This document shows positions 23,321 to 34,361 of a stretch of DNA of 64,000 bases, one piece after another. The DNA is from Emergomyces orientalis (taxonomy: Eukaryota > Ascomycota > Eurotiomycetes > Onygenales > Ajellomycetaceae). The stretch spans positions 1-64,000 of the forward strand of contig MOWL01000088.1 of assembly GCA_002110485.1 (NCBI GenBank), read 5' to 3'. The position numbers and the translations under genes are program-made. Below the pieces are notes generated by a model. That model saw nothing but the letters and a program-made list of their open reading frames with translations. It searched no databases and had not been told where the DNA came from. Every line of letters starts with the position of its first letter. The first letter of the stretch is position 1.

Positions 23321-24658
23321 ATGCCGGAGACGAAAAACTCTGCAACACAGAAAACAAAGACAAACAGCTTAGCAACAGCAATTCAAACACTAGCTGTGAT
23401 TCTTGAAGAGAGAGAGAAGAATGAGAAAGTGAATAACAAAGATAAAGAGTATTTACAGAAGACATTGAAAGCAGTGCAAGAAGTGAAGATGGAACTGTGT
23501 GACCAGCTTCTGAAGAGAATGGAACACACAATTGACACATCAAAACAGCAGAAATTGTGAGACAAGCTCAACAGAGCACTCTCATGAGCAGCAATAGCAG
23601 CCAGAGGGGAGACAACAGTTAAAACCATACCAACCAGAACACTGCGAGAGGTAGTCATTACTCGACGAAGCTGTGATACTATGCCAGAGGCAGAACACAC
23701 ACCAGAAATGATTGTTAAACAAGCGAATGAGGCCATCAAAAAGATAACCAAGGGCAAAGTGGTGACAGCAAGGCACATGTCAAGCGGAGACATGATTTTG
23801 ATGATGAACACACAGAACACCAAGGCAGAGCTCACAGCAGATGATAGCTGGACGCATGAATGGGGAGACAAAGCGCGCATGAAGCAGGAGATGTATGCAG
23901 TACTAGTCAAAGATGCTTCTATGAGAGTCATTGACTGAAGCAGCTCTGAGTATGCCATTGAGAGCATCTACAAGCAGAATACAGCACTATGCTGCAAGGC
24001 GCTGATACACAAGGTGGACAAAATGATGGTTAGACAACAGAAATCACATGGCAGTATAATCATCAATGTTGCTGCACCTCACCAGGCCAATGCACTGGTG
24101 GACAATGGACTCGTTCTAGACAATGAATATTGCACAGTTGAAATATTTCACAGAGAGGCCAGGGTCACACAATGCTACAAGTGTCAACAGTATGGACATA
24201 TAGCTCGCTTCTGCAGAAGAGAGGAAACCTGTGGTCACTGTGCACAAAAAGATCATGGTGACAAGGCCTGCAAAGGAGCAGCAGAAGGCAGCAGACCCAA
24301 GTGCAGTAACTGTGGTGATAGTCATGCAGCATGGCACTCAAACTGCTCAGAGAGAAGACTGAAAGCCAAAAGTGCTAAAGAGGCACTGATTGAATGCCTC
24401 AAGCGCTTCAATATAAAAGCACCAGATGCAGATGGATTTAGCTTTCCATGCAAATGGAACAGGCCTCTGAATGAGGACTTCATAGAACCCCCACGAAGAG
24501 CAGGAAGACCAATGAATGTATCAAGAGCAGAAGCACAACAATGAGAAGCTATGACAAGCTTCATTCAAGCAGCAAGTGGTCTAGTAACACTGGAGACATC
24601 AACACAGAACAGCAGCTCGCAGAATAATCACATGAATGAATCATGAAGAACAGACTAG
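23321..24658 (+). CDS. LINE L2 ORF1: gag-like protein, CCHC knuckles
   Basis: About 445 codons in a single frame to a TAG at 24656-24658. The N-terminal part is charged and helical. A zinc-knuckle array follows: 'CYKCQQYGHIARFC', 'CGHCAQKDHGDKAC', 'CSNCGDSHAAWHSNC', typical of the RNA-binding ORF1 of Tad-clade LINEs. Five in-frame TGAs occur, for example after 'QQKL' (23558-23560), after 'RVID' (23936-23938) and at 24644-24646. No TAA or TAG precedes the end. If UGA is read through, ORF1 overlaps ORF2 by 16 nt, an arrangement suited to coupled translation. If UGA stops, the product is cut at residue 79. Confidence 0.78.
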
Positions 24659-27600
24659 TCATTTTACAATACAATGTGCATAAGTCAAACAAGGTTATGG
24701 GACCTCTTTTGGCAAAGCCCGAAACGGCATTAAACTATGATGTGATTGCAATACAAGAGCCCTGGATACAAAAACACCCTAAAACAGGCACACACTGTCC
24801 AGCCAACTGTGGATTCTGGCAAGCAGGCATGGAGCAGAAGGACATGAAGGTGTGCTTTCTAATTAACAAGAGAATTGCAGTCAAGACCTGAAGAGTGAGC
24901 ACAATATCCACTCATATACTGGTACTTACTCTGTTGACAGAGAGTGGGCCTATCAATATCATCAACATGTACGCGTCACCACCAGGAAGCTACACAATCA
25001 TGCCACCAGACTCACCCATTCATCAGCTCCAAGCGGTGGTTGAAGAAGCGGATAGAATGCTAGAAGCATGAATAAACCAGGAAAATGCGCATCAAGCAAC
25101 AACTGAGAGTGCAGAGGGAGCATCAGGCGCGCAGGAAACTCAAATAAACACGCATCAAGCAGATGTTATAGTGATTGGAGACTTTAATGTACATCACACT
25201 CTCTGGGGAGGTAGCAGGGTCAGAGAAAACTTTGCCATGGCCTGAGAACTCAATGCTCAAATCAGTGTCTTGAATCTACATCTAGCAACTCCAGAAGGCA
25301 CAATCACCTGGCAAGATAGAGGAAGTCAGGGCACCACAGTGAATCTAATCTTTTTGTCTGCTGATCTACACAGTCAAATGATCAGCTGCAAGCTAGAACA
25401 TGAAGCAAATATGGCATCAGATCACATGCCAATTGCAACTACTCTTGAGCTAAAAGCATTATATAGCAGCAGAAAAAGACGCACTTGGCATCACTCCTGT
25501 CCAGAACAGATAGCACAGGACTGCCAGACACTGAGAAGCCCAGGGGCACTGACTTCAAAAGATCAGATAAACAGCTATGCAAGATATCTTGTCAAATTTG
25601 TGGAAGATCTAGCAGCAAAACATGCCAAAGTCTCAAACTACAGTCAACACAGCCGGTCATGGTGGTCCCCTCGAGTAGCAGAGGCAGTCAATCAATATAA
25701 AAAAGTCAAGAAAGACAGAAACATCTCTGCAGCAGATATAATTAAAGCTCGAGCCCTGAGAAACAGAGAGATTAAACTGACTAAAACAAACAGTTTCAGA
25801 GAACTAATGCACAGCACAGAGTCCAAGCCCAAGCTACTATGAAAGATGGCCAAATGGGGGCATCAAAGCAGCAATGAGCATGCACAACCTCCAAGAATTC
25901 CAGCATTGATAGTAGAAGACAGAGAAAATCTACCACCAGTCAATTCCTTTGATGATAAAGCCAAGATTCTGAGACAAAGGTTCTTCCCTCTGCCACTAGT
26001 CAGTGACAACAGGGACATGGAGGAGGCGGAACATTCACTGGAAACAACAGAGACAATAAGCATCACAGAGGAGAAAATGGCCGCGCTCATAGCACATTTA
26101 TCAAGCAACAAAGCACCAGGTATCAATGGAGTCTCCAATGAATTTCTGAAAATGCTGGGACCAAGCTTCACAAAGGCTATGACAGAGCTCACACTGGCAT
26201 GCTGGGAATGGGAACACTACCCGGAGATATTCAAGACCGCTCAAACAGTGATACTGAAAAAACCAGGAAAAGAGGATTATCAAAAGGCAGAGGCATGGAG
26301 GCTCATTGCCCTACTGGATACAATGGGAAAAATAATAGAATCAGCCACCGCGCAGGAACTCAGACGGCTAGTGGAAACACTCAATCTACTGCCATCTCAA
26401 CAGATGGGTGCTAGGCGGGCCAGATCAACCGAAACAGCAGTATCACTACTGCTAGCACAAATTAGAACAGCATGGGAGGAGTCAGACACAGTGGCCACAG
26501 TTCTATCATTGAACATCTCAGGAGCTTATGATAGAGTGCTCAAAGACCGACTCACACACATTCTTCGCATGAAGGGCCTACCAAGACAGCTGACAGGGTG
26601 GATACACTCATTTATGTCAGATAGATGATCCACGCTCACATTTGAAGAACAGGAAACTGAGGCCTTCAATATTCCAGCTGGGATACCACAAGGATCACCT
26701 CTCTCCCCCATTCTCTTTCTATTTTACAATGAGGAACTGCTCCGGATATGCTCACCCTTGAATAGACCAGTGAGCTGCATAGGATTTGTGGATGATGTCA
26801 ATATAATAGCATACGGGCCATCAACTGAAGCAAATTGCGCGCAGCTCACACGGGTGCACGCAGAATGTGAAGAATGGGCAGGAAGACATGAAGCTATTTT
26901 TGCTCTGCAGAAGTATGAGTTGATGCACTTCACTAGAGCCTGAACTTGATTCAACTTGAATCACTCTCTGAGACTGCCTCAGCAAGTTATCAAGCCACAG
27001 AAGGTGATGAGAGTTCTAGGAGTATGGCTGGATTCCAAGCTTCAATGGAAAGGTCACATGGATGCTATAGCAGGAAAAATGAAGTCACAGATAAAGGCAC
27101 TATCACAGACAACACAGGCCACCTGGGGAGTCCCCCTACATCAAGCTAGAACAATATACAACATGGTCATACGGCCAGCTATAGCTTACAGCGCACTGGC
27201 ATGGCATCAACCGCGCATCAAGCGCGAAGGACGCATGCGCAATAAACAGCGCACAGAGGGCCTAATCAGAACACAGAATGAATGCCTGAGAATAGTAGCT
27301 GGAGCATACAGAGCAACACCAATATCCACACTGGAAGCAGAGACATACACATCACCCCTGGACATCTATCTTGATGGAGTTGTGGCGCGCGCCACAAAAC
27401 GACTGAAGGCCTCTGGAATGGCAACACAAATTGAAGAGGCATGCACAGCAGTGAGAGTCAAACTCAGGTGAAGAGATGCAGTGCACAGAAGACTCATTGA
27501 GAAGATGATTCATTCAGACAGTCTGTCTGAAAATTGAGAGAAGCTTTGAGTGAAAAAGAGCAAGCAAGAGACTGCTCAAAGCACAAATTCAGCAGCAACA

Positions 27601-28110
27601 CAGCACTTCTCACATGATGAATGAGTGCGAAAAGAAATTCTGAGTAGATGAAGAAAACAATGAAGAGCTAGAGCATCTTTCTGATGTGAACTCTTTGATC
27701 AACTCTCAGACAAAAGCATTCTGAAATGGCACAAGGGCCTAAGCAAGGCCAGAAGCTCGCTGATAATTCAACTAAGATCAGGGAAAACAGGGCTGGCAGC
27801 CTTTCTACATAAAAGACGAGTACCAGATTTCCCATCACCAGCATGTGAATGTGGCTATTCAAATGAAACAGTGATGCATGTGATAGTTCACTGTGATAGA
27901 TTCCAGCACAGTCGTGGGAGTCTGCTGCATGAGGGCAGAATCGACAAGAAATGGCTATTGAACACCAAAGAAGGGCTACACTGTCTAACAAAATGATGGA
28001 TCAAGCAGGGAATTCTACCACAGTTCTCACTGGCAAAGACACTGAGTGTCTATCAGACAGAGGAGCAGCAATCTATCACATCTCAATCAAGCATACGCAG
28101 ACCTCAATAA
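24643..28110 (+). CDS. LINE L2 ORF2: endonuclease and reverse transcriptase
   Basis: 1155 sense/TGA codons in one frame, ending in TAA at 28108-28110. An APE-type endonuclease comes first ('ILQYNVHKSN', 'IAIQEPWI', 'INIINMYASP', 'VIGDFNVHHTLWGG'). RT follows with 'SSNKAPGINGVSNEF', 'VLSLNISGAYDRV' (motif A Asp replaced by Asn), 'GIPQGSPLSPILFLF', 'GFVDDVNIIAYG' (VDD), and 'VLGVWLDSKLQWKGHM'. The C-terminal region typical of Tad has 'KWHKGLSKARSSLIIQLR' and a Cys/His end 'CECGYSNETVMHVIVHC'. No RNase H domain was seen. Fifteen TGAs and about 22 TGGs occur, with no TAA, TAG or frameshift. TGAs fall at expected Trp sites such as 'KLL-KMAKWG' and 'LTK-WIKQG'. Confidence 0.85.
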
Positions 28111-28520
28111 ACACCATGCTGAAACCGCTGAAAGCGCGCTTACCACACAAAATCAGTGCTCATGGCACATCTCCATGCTCATTTCATGCTAAAGACATGA
28201 CTCTCTACACTTCAGAGTGCAGTTGGCATCTTTCACTCACTCACTCACACGCGGGCGCATTTTCAAAAATGCTCAGTGTAATTTTTCTTTATTTTTAATT
28301 TTTCTTTTCTCATCCCATTCTCTTCTCTTCTTGAGGACAGCAGTTGCTGGTCCCCAGTAGCCTGAAGCCTCACAGAAACTGTTGCATACATTTATTAGTG
28401 CATGAGGTTTTTAATTCAGCAGTAAGCTCTTTTATTGCATGGTTTTCCTTGTTAGATAAAATAGATAGTTTCCCACATATCCCTGAGATTAAGTGGTGTA
28501 TAATATAATAATAATAATAA
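28111..28520 (+). other. 3' UTR and tail of LINE L2
   Basis: Non-coding 400 bp after ORF2, ending in 'ataataataataataat', like the trinucleotide tail of LINE C (AAT). Both families therefore appear to use a short-repeat tail in place of poly(A). The right border at about 28520 is abrupt. Confidence 0.7.
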
Positions 28521-30268
28521 TTCTTTAGAAATTCTCAGTTTGTATTTTAGAATTTCATTTATCTGTTTTGCTTGAATAAATAGTAGATTTACTACTTTAT
28601 TATCTTGCTCTTGAATGCATTGATTCTTCAGAATTTCAGCTACTTTCTGAAGATTTTCAATATCATTCATTTTCTGTTGCAGTTGCTCTTTTTTTCTTTT
28701 TTTTATAAGTTCTTGTAAGGGGCGAGCAATTAGGTATGAAAGAACTATATTGTGCCTAAAATACAAGAAGAAAAGCTTAAGAAAGAAAAGAGAAAGAAAA
28801 GAGAAAGAAAAGAGAGAGTGCAAAGAGTGTGAAGAAAAAAGCCCTAAGTGCAAGCTGCAAGCGAGGGCTAGCCACTAGCGTGGAAGCTATTAGTCTGTTT
28901 GAGCGGCTAGCCCGAGTCCATATAACCATATAGAGGTTCAACCTCTGACAGTTCTATATCAGGGATTTTTTCAAGAAAAATATCATTTTCTTGAATTGAT
29001 GACATCATATTCACAGAAGCAGGTGAATTTGACATAATTCAGACTATTTTTTCTACTAGTGATAGTAACTAGATTAGATTTTTCTAGAGAATCTAATAAA
29101 CTGATATTGATTTTTAGAGATAAATTAATTAAATCTTCACAGACTTCTTTCTTGTGCTATAAAGTGAAAAGAAAAGATTTGATTTCAATGAATAATAAAT
29201 TATTCAGTTGAAATGACAGTTTTTAAGAGAAAAACTGACAAAATAAATCAATTTTTTACAGAGAAATTGATAAAAACTATTCAGAAATATTCAATATTCT
29301 AAATTTCTTTCCACATATCAAGTATGCAGCTCAAAATTGAGATTATTTTCAAAAACTGAATTAGTCACTGAAGTAAAGAAATATGAATTTATGTAGAATT
29401 TTCTTGATTTATTTACTCAGAGCTAAATCAAGAAAAACACTCTAACTTTTATAAATTTTGTCTTTTTCAATTTAAAAAGCTTCTCAAAATTTCTGCTTGA
29501 AATAGGCCCCACCTCAAATCAAGATTGTATTCCTGAAATATCAATATAAATTAATACTGAATAGATTTCCTTTTCTATTCAAATTAATCTTATATATTTT
29601 ACTAGATAGCTCTTAATAAATGTAATTTATTAAGTCACACAGATGAGTATGCAAATGAAGAATCAACAGACTAAATCTATACTATTTTCTTATATAATAA
29701 TATATATATATACAAGTATGTATATATATTACTTGCAGGGATCAAGCTATTTTTTAAACACTGATATTTCCACTTTTTCTCGTTCCATTTTGTAGAGAGT
29801 GTAGGTTTCGGGGAATTTCTGATTGAAGAGTAGGTCATGTGTGATCTGTGCTGAGGTATTTTTTTGTCACTTTTCTGCCGGGTGAGGTAGGGCGGTACAG
29901 GGAAAAGACTTGGCACTGATGCAAAGAAACATGAAAATCAATCAGAGTTTTTGCACAGATTTTGACAATGAATTGTTCAGAAAGAGATGGTTGGAATGAA
30001 TTCAAAATTGAGACAGTTGTAATATCTGGTTTGTTCTAGCTTCTATCAACATTCTATGTAAATTGGGCCAAAACTGATGAAGTTATGTGATGAAGTGTGA
30101 TTTTCTTTTCTCTTAGAGATTGTAAACATGTTTTTCTCAATAACTTCATCAACTCACACTCAATTTTAATAAAAAGTGAATAAATTGCTTTCTCAAACAA
30201 GAGCTTTCAAATGAATGTCTTTTCATCTTCTAATTCGAAGAATTGAACTGGTTCATGGTTTCATCTTT
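28521..30268 (-). mobile_element. AT-rich LINE fragment D (ORF1 start and 5' UTR)
   Basis: Minus-strand fragment matching the 5' portion of the AT-rich family: the first ~95 codons of ORF1 (29036 down to 28521, split by the solo LTR) and about 1.2 kb of 5' UTR. The UTR is very similar to 18410-19690 of copy C, including the GC-rich island (29873-29900) and the AT inverted repeat (about 29690-29730). It is truncated within ORF1 at the L2 border. Confidence 0.85.
28714..28950. mobile_element. Solo LTR, 237 bp, in LINE D ORF1
   Basis: An insertion into the ORF1 of fragment D that begins TGT and ends ACA. It is flanked by a 5-bp direct repeat GTTCT (28709-28713 and 28951-28955). Removing it together with one repeat restores the ORF1 reading seen in copy B ('DIELIKKRKKEQL'). 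TG...CA ends, 5-bp duplication and lack of coding sequence identify a solo LTR left by recombination between the LTRs of a retrotransposon. It does not resemble the copia LTR at 59470-59671. Confidence 0.9.
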
Positions 30269-30279
30269 TTGTCTTTGAC

Positions 30280-30855
30280 AGTGTTCAATTGATAAATATC
30301 TATAATGAAAAATCACTGAAAGTAAATGATAATTCATGAACAGTTGACAGAGAACTGCTGAATTTAAGTTCAGAAAAAAATGCTATTATATATGATGATT
30401 TCAATGCACATCATATATGATGGAATTCTGAATGTGATTATTCAATAAGATCAGAGAAAATAGTAGAGTGGGCTCTACAACATGAATTAGATATTATAAA
30501 TGAAACTGATAGACAGATCTTCTTTAGAAGCAACTTAACAAAGAAATCAATCATAGACTTAATCTTTCTATCAAAAAATTTGATTGAAAACAAGATCTAT
30601 AATTGATTTATTAATTCAGAAGAAATATCAGAATCTGCTCATGAAGTTATTCAATTTAATATTGAAATTGATGAAAAGGAAACATGTGAGAATCCTCTAC
30701 TATCAAATCAATATAATTTTGAAAAAGCTGAATGGTCTGAAATCAATAAGAGAATTGAAGATTTAAAATTTGAAAAAAAAGAAGAATTATCAAATTGAAA
30801 TGAAAAGACAATAATAACAGATATAATGCTAGAAAGTAGAACTAATATAATAACA
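30280..30855 (+). mobile_element. AT-rich LINE fragment F (endonuclease part)
   Basis: Plus-strand piece of ORF2 around the endonuclease C-terminal half ('QLINIYNEKSL', 'DDFNAHH', 'INETDRQIFFRSN'), truncated on both ends. TGA at 30337-30339 and 30418-30420 faces TGG in copy C, while TGG at 30469-30471 faces TGA in copy C. Two further TGAs ('YN-FINSEE', 'LSN-NEK') are shared with C. The right end meets the GC-balanced 5' flank of recombinase gene 2. Confidence 0.85.
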
Positions 30856-30865
30856 TATAGAATTC

Positions 30866-31390
30866 AACTTTGAGGGCCACGGCGGCCGAAAGTGGCAGGC
30901 GTTTGGGCTGCTTCCGGCCGTCTTTGCACCCCGGATTCGCACCCACACTAGTCAACACTAGACCCAATCTGGAATCCACCCATCGCCGCTTTTTGGGATC
31001 CCATTTAACGCCCGCGCGAGGTCCACGGCCTCACCTTCTGCTCGCGCGACTGCTCGCGAACCGCTCACCCTGTCCCAACCCACTCATTCGCCCATTCGCC
31101 CAGCTGGAGCGCTCCGTTTCTGGCGCTCAACCCTTCAACTATGATGGCCCCGGGGATAGTCCTGGATTCCCCATTCTATAAATACTATCATGTCGCCCTC
31201 CCGTCCCCCTCCTTCCTTTGCCTTCGGTTGCCGTTGGTTCCTCTACAATTCATTATACCCAAATTACCAGTCCCTCTCCTATCCGCCCCAACTTCCTTGC
31301 AGAGGGCTGGTCTACTCCGGTCTTCCTCCATAGAATCTCTTTTCTATCTACCTACGCATCAGCGACAACCTCACGCGCCTACTGAACGTT
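30866..31390 (+). promoter_or_regulatory. 5' flank of recombinase gene 2
   Basis: About 520 bp of GC-rich sequence between the LINE junction and the start codon, the same length as the flank of recombinase gene 1. It starts just after 'gaattcaactttgagggcc' and holds 'cggcggccg' and 'ccggccg'. A pyrimidine-rich tract precedes the ATG, common in fungal core promoters. It is a candidate element end because captains lie close to one border; no target-site duplication was confirmed. Confidence 0.35.
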
Positions 31391-34361
31391 ATGCCGGTTG
31401 GAAGACCCAAAGTGCCGAAAGCTGGCAGATCACGCACAGCAGGTCGACTGGATTCACCCAGAAAGCCGAACTACAGAGCCATATTGGAACGACATGAGGC
31501 CGCTGGCCGCACATCCAGAATCTACGCCGCAAATTCTCAGAAAAGTGTGGGGACGGTCCGGCGGAAAGTTCAACGGTAAGTGTTGGTCTCCGTGAGGAAA
31601 TTGAATCTACCTTCTAACGGAGAAAAGCTTCTGCTATGCCGAACTGAAGACTATGGAAGAGGAATTCCTTGAGAATCTGACGGCGGGCCGAGTCAAGACA
31701 TATTTTGACTGGGTCGAGGACACCCACCAGAACAGCATCAAGGCAGCATCGGCCTTTGACAGTTACTGGCGGGTCCTGAAGATGCTGTATGTGGAGCGCA
31801 CTGGTCATGGCATGGACAGCGGGATGGAACAGGATTGTCTGAATGTAAGCTCATCCAAATGACTGATGTTGCTCCAGCTGATGGGTGCCCTACACAGTAT
31901 AAAAACGTCGTGATCAAGAGATGGGGTCTCCGGCGACGGCGGAGGAGAGGGTCGTCCGGCACGAAGGATGATGTGTACCGCATCCTCCATGCCCATTGGA
32001 CGCGGTGTACGAAGGCGTATGCCGATGAGAAGCAGCGACTCTACATTGCAGCAGGTATCCTCTTGTCCTTCATCTCTGGTGCGAGGCTGGTTTCACTGTT
32101 CGACACCCGGATCAAAACCGGCGATGAGGAAGCCGGAGACGGACAGTCAATGGGAGTGTCACAGACAGCGAGCAAGGGCTCAAAGAACAGGACCAACCGT
32201 CGCCATCACCGTCCCCGAGAAACAGGGGCGGCCCCCGACCGGTACTCAACGGCGGGATCCGGGATCGGCCAACACAATAACAGATCTACAGCACCAGAGA
32301 AACGCAAGTGGTCTCATTCCAACAACAACAAGGAATATCACGGCACAAAGAAGGCACGAATCGTGACTCCTCGAATAAGCTGTCGCTTCGCCCGAGAAGA
32401 AGCGTCCTGCGGCAAATACAGGATGTGTGGTGAAGACCATACGTACGATCCCCTGGATAGCGACCTGGATAGCCATATGAGCAATGATACGGACTTTGAC
32501 TCAGGGTATGTTGATGAAGAGAGTGACAGCACTAGCAGCAGTTCCAGGGAATCCCTGTTTGGCGAGCTCGTGCGAGGAAACGATACCGACACCGAGTCAA
32601 GTGCAGAGTCAGTGGAAAGCGGCTGCACCAGCGATATGTCCACCGACAATGACATCAGTGAACTTGACCGCTTCATAGAGGACGTGACGGACGACGAGTA
32701 TGATGCAGGCCCTGAGGAGACTGGGGCCATTGTCTGGCAGCATATCGGTTTCCACATCATTCGGAGCCCTGTGGCTGGCCGGCCAAACATTCTCCTGGCT
32801 AAGGTCACACTCCTCCACACCAAGGGTGAAGACAAGAAGCTGCAAGTGTAGCTATGCAACTTTCTCTCTTCTCAATCCCTGTACTGTTTTACACTTCAGA
32901 GGCTGACCAACACCTGCAGGAAAACATTCGTCACCAGCCACAATCCAGAGCCGCTCCTGGACCTTCTGGGGCACCTTCTCTTCATGGCAATAGATGACGA
33001 GATCTTCGCGCCCGAATTCAAGAAGCTTGAAGATATCTACTGGTATCCCATCCCGTCACACCGAGACGGTATGAGCCTAAAGATCAAGGCAGAGATGCTG
33101 GACGTGCCGGTGTTCCGCCAGCCCGAACGCATGGGGAATGGGTACCGAACATCAAAGGAGACACCACTCAAAGGATCTACATGGAGCGGCTACCTCAGAC
33201 ACCTTCGCCTGGTGGCCGGGCTCAAATATAGTCTGACTCAGTATGTCTGGCGACGCTCTCTCATCAACGCCATCAACAGTATGTGCCCCACCACTCTCCT
33301 TGGTCCCCTCCCTTTCTTTCCATTCCCCCTCGCCAGCCTGGTTTGCTGACCTACCGGAATCCACAGACAAAGCTCCGTCCTCCGTTCGGGATCAAGTCGC
33401 CGACCACGAATCCAACGCGGTACGGTACTATCTGGACACGGTCATCCGCTTCGATCTGGAAGCCGCGGCCATGGAGCTTCCGTCCAATGAAGTGGTCCAG
33501 AAAGCAGCCCATGGGCTGTTCTTGAACGCCGACGCCACTGCCCCCACGGAACTTACCGACGAGCTGAAAAGAAAGATCACCGAGAATCCAAAGATCAGAG
33601 AGCTTACCGAGCGCAGTAAAGAGCTGACTCGGAAGCTGAAGGCGATGGGATTCCGTTCCGTGCCGGCAGCGCGGGGCAAAACTCCGCTGTATGAGGAGAA
33701 GATGAAGGTGGTTTCCCAGTTGAACTGCAGCAAAGTTTACCTTCACTCCAAGCTTCTCGAGCGGCAGAGGCGGTGGCACTTCCGGCATGCTGATACGGAG
33801 CGATTCAACCAGCGACTCCGCAACGGCGCGGGCGGTGAGTCTCTGGATGAGTGTCCGGCCCCGCCACCACTTCAGATCCCGGAACGGAGACGGGTCGTCG
33901 AACTGACGTGCGTTGGCACTCAGGAACTGACTGAGGATGAGCAGTTCGCGCGCCGGTGTGCGTGCATCATCGTCTGGTTCAAGCTGCAGCGTCGGAAGGA
34001 GGTCCAGCGTCGGGGCCGTCACAAAAAACAGCAGCCGTCCCAGCGAGATTTCCAACCTGACCCGCCCCTAGATACCGTGCGGGCGAAAGAATCCATTCCG
34101 GCGAAGCTGGGCGAAAAGCAGTGCCCATTCTGCGTCGCTGATATCTCGTTGCCTTGGGGGGAGCGGATGAAGGTCCGGGAGCGCACGAACAAGTTCTGGA
34201 ACCATATCAAGAGCATCCACCGCGAGGAGCTGAAGGCGTACTCCTCCGGACAGAAGCACTGCGGGATCTGCAAAGTACAGGGAGTCACCTTCACTGCACC
34301 ATCCATCATGGAATTTAAGAGTCATACTCTGATCGTACACGGTCCCCGTCTGCGCCCATGA
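31391..34361 (+). CDS. DUF3435 tyrosine recombinase 2, intact, 907 aa
   Basis: Exons 31391-31575, 31628-31844, 31898-32845, 32900-33278 and 33367-34361 join in frame across four GT-AG introns of 52-88 bp. Residues expected for a tyrosine recombinase are Arg at about 197 ('SFISGARLVSLF'), Arg at about 568 ('LTQYVWRRSLINAIN'), His at about 590 ('VRDQVADHES') and Tyr at about 597-598 ('AVRYYLD'). A Ser/Asp-rich insert of about 150 residues separates the first Arg from the rest. The C-terminus has two C2H2-like fingers (CPFC, CGIC with later His pairs). The family moves large elements by strand exchange. It is clearly different from gene 1 but shares the domain plan and 'FCY/FCA' exon-2 start. 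The predicted end is TGA; reading through it would add only ten residues before TAG. Confidence 0.87.

Larger units (their letters stand above)
23167..28520 (+). mobile_element. LINE L2, Tad-like, second family
   Basis: A second LINE with balanced base composition, quite unlike the AT-rich family. It has a short 5' leader, ORF1 (23321-24658), ORF2 (24643-28110), a 3' UTR and an (ATA)n tail at about 28500-28519. Its left neighbour is the broken end of LINE B and its right neighbour is a fragment of a minus-strand AT-rich LINE. No target-site duplication was found, so the borders may have been altered by recombination. Both ORFs are open apart from TGA codons. Confidence 0.88.

Noticed and set aside
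9022..30855. RIP-like hypermutation as the source of the LINE stop codons
   Set aside because: RIP favours CpA-to-TpA, which would make TAA/TAG from CAA/CAG and TAG from TGG. Gln codons are abundant and intact, TAG is absent and TAA almost absent from ORF2. TGG-to-TGA needs a change outside that context.
33351..34055. 234-codon minus-strand open frame
   Set aside because: It is antisense to exon 5 of recombinase gene 2.
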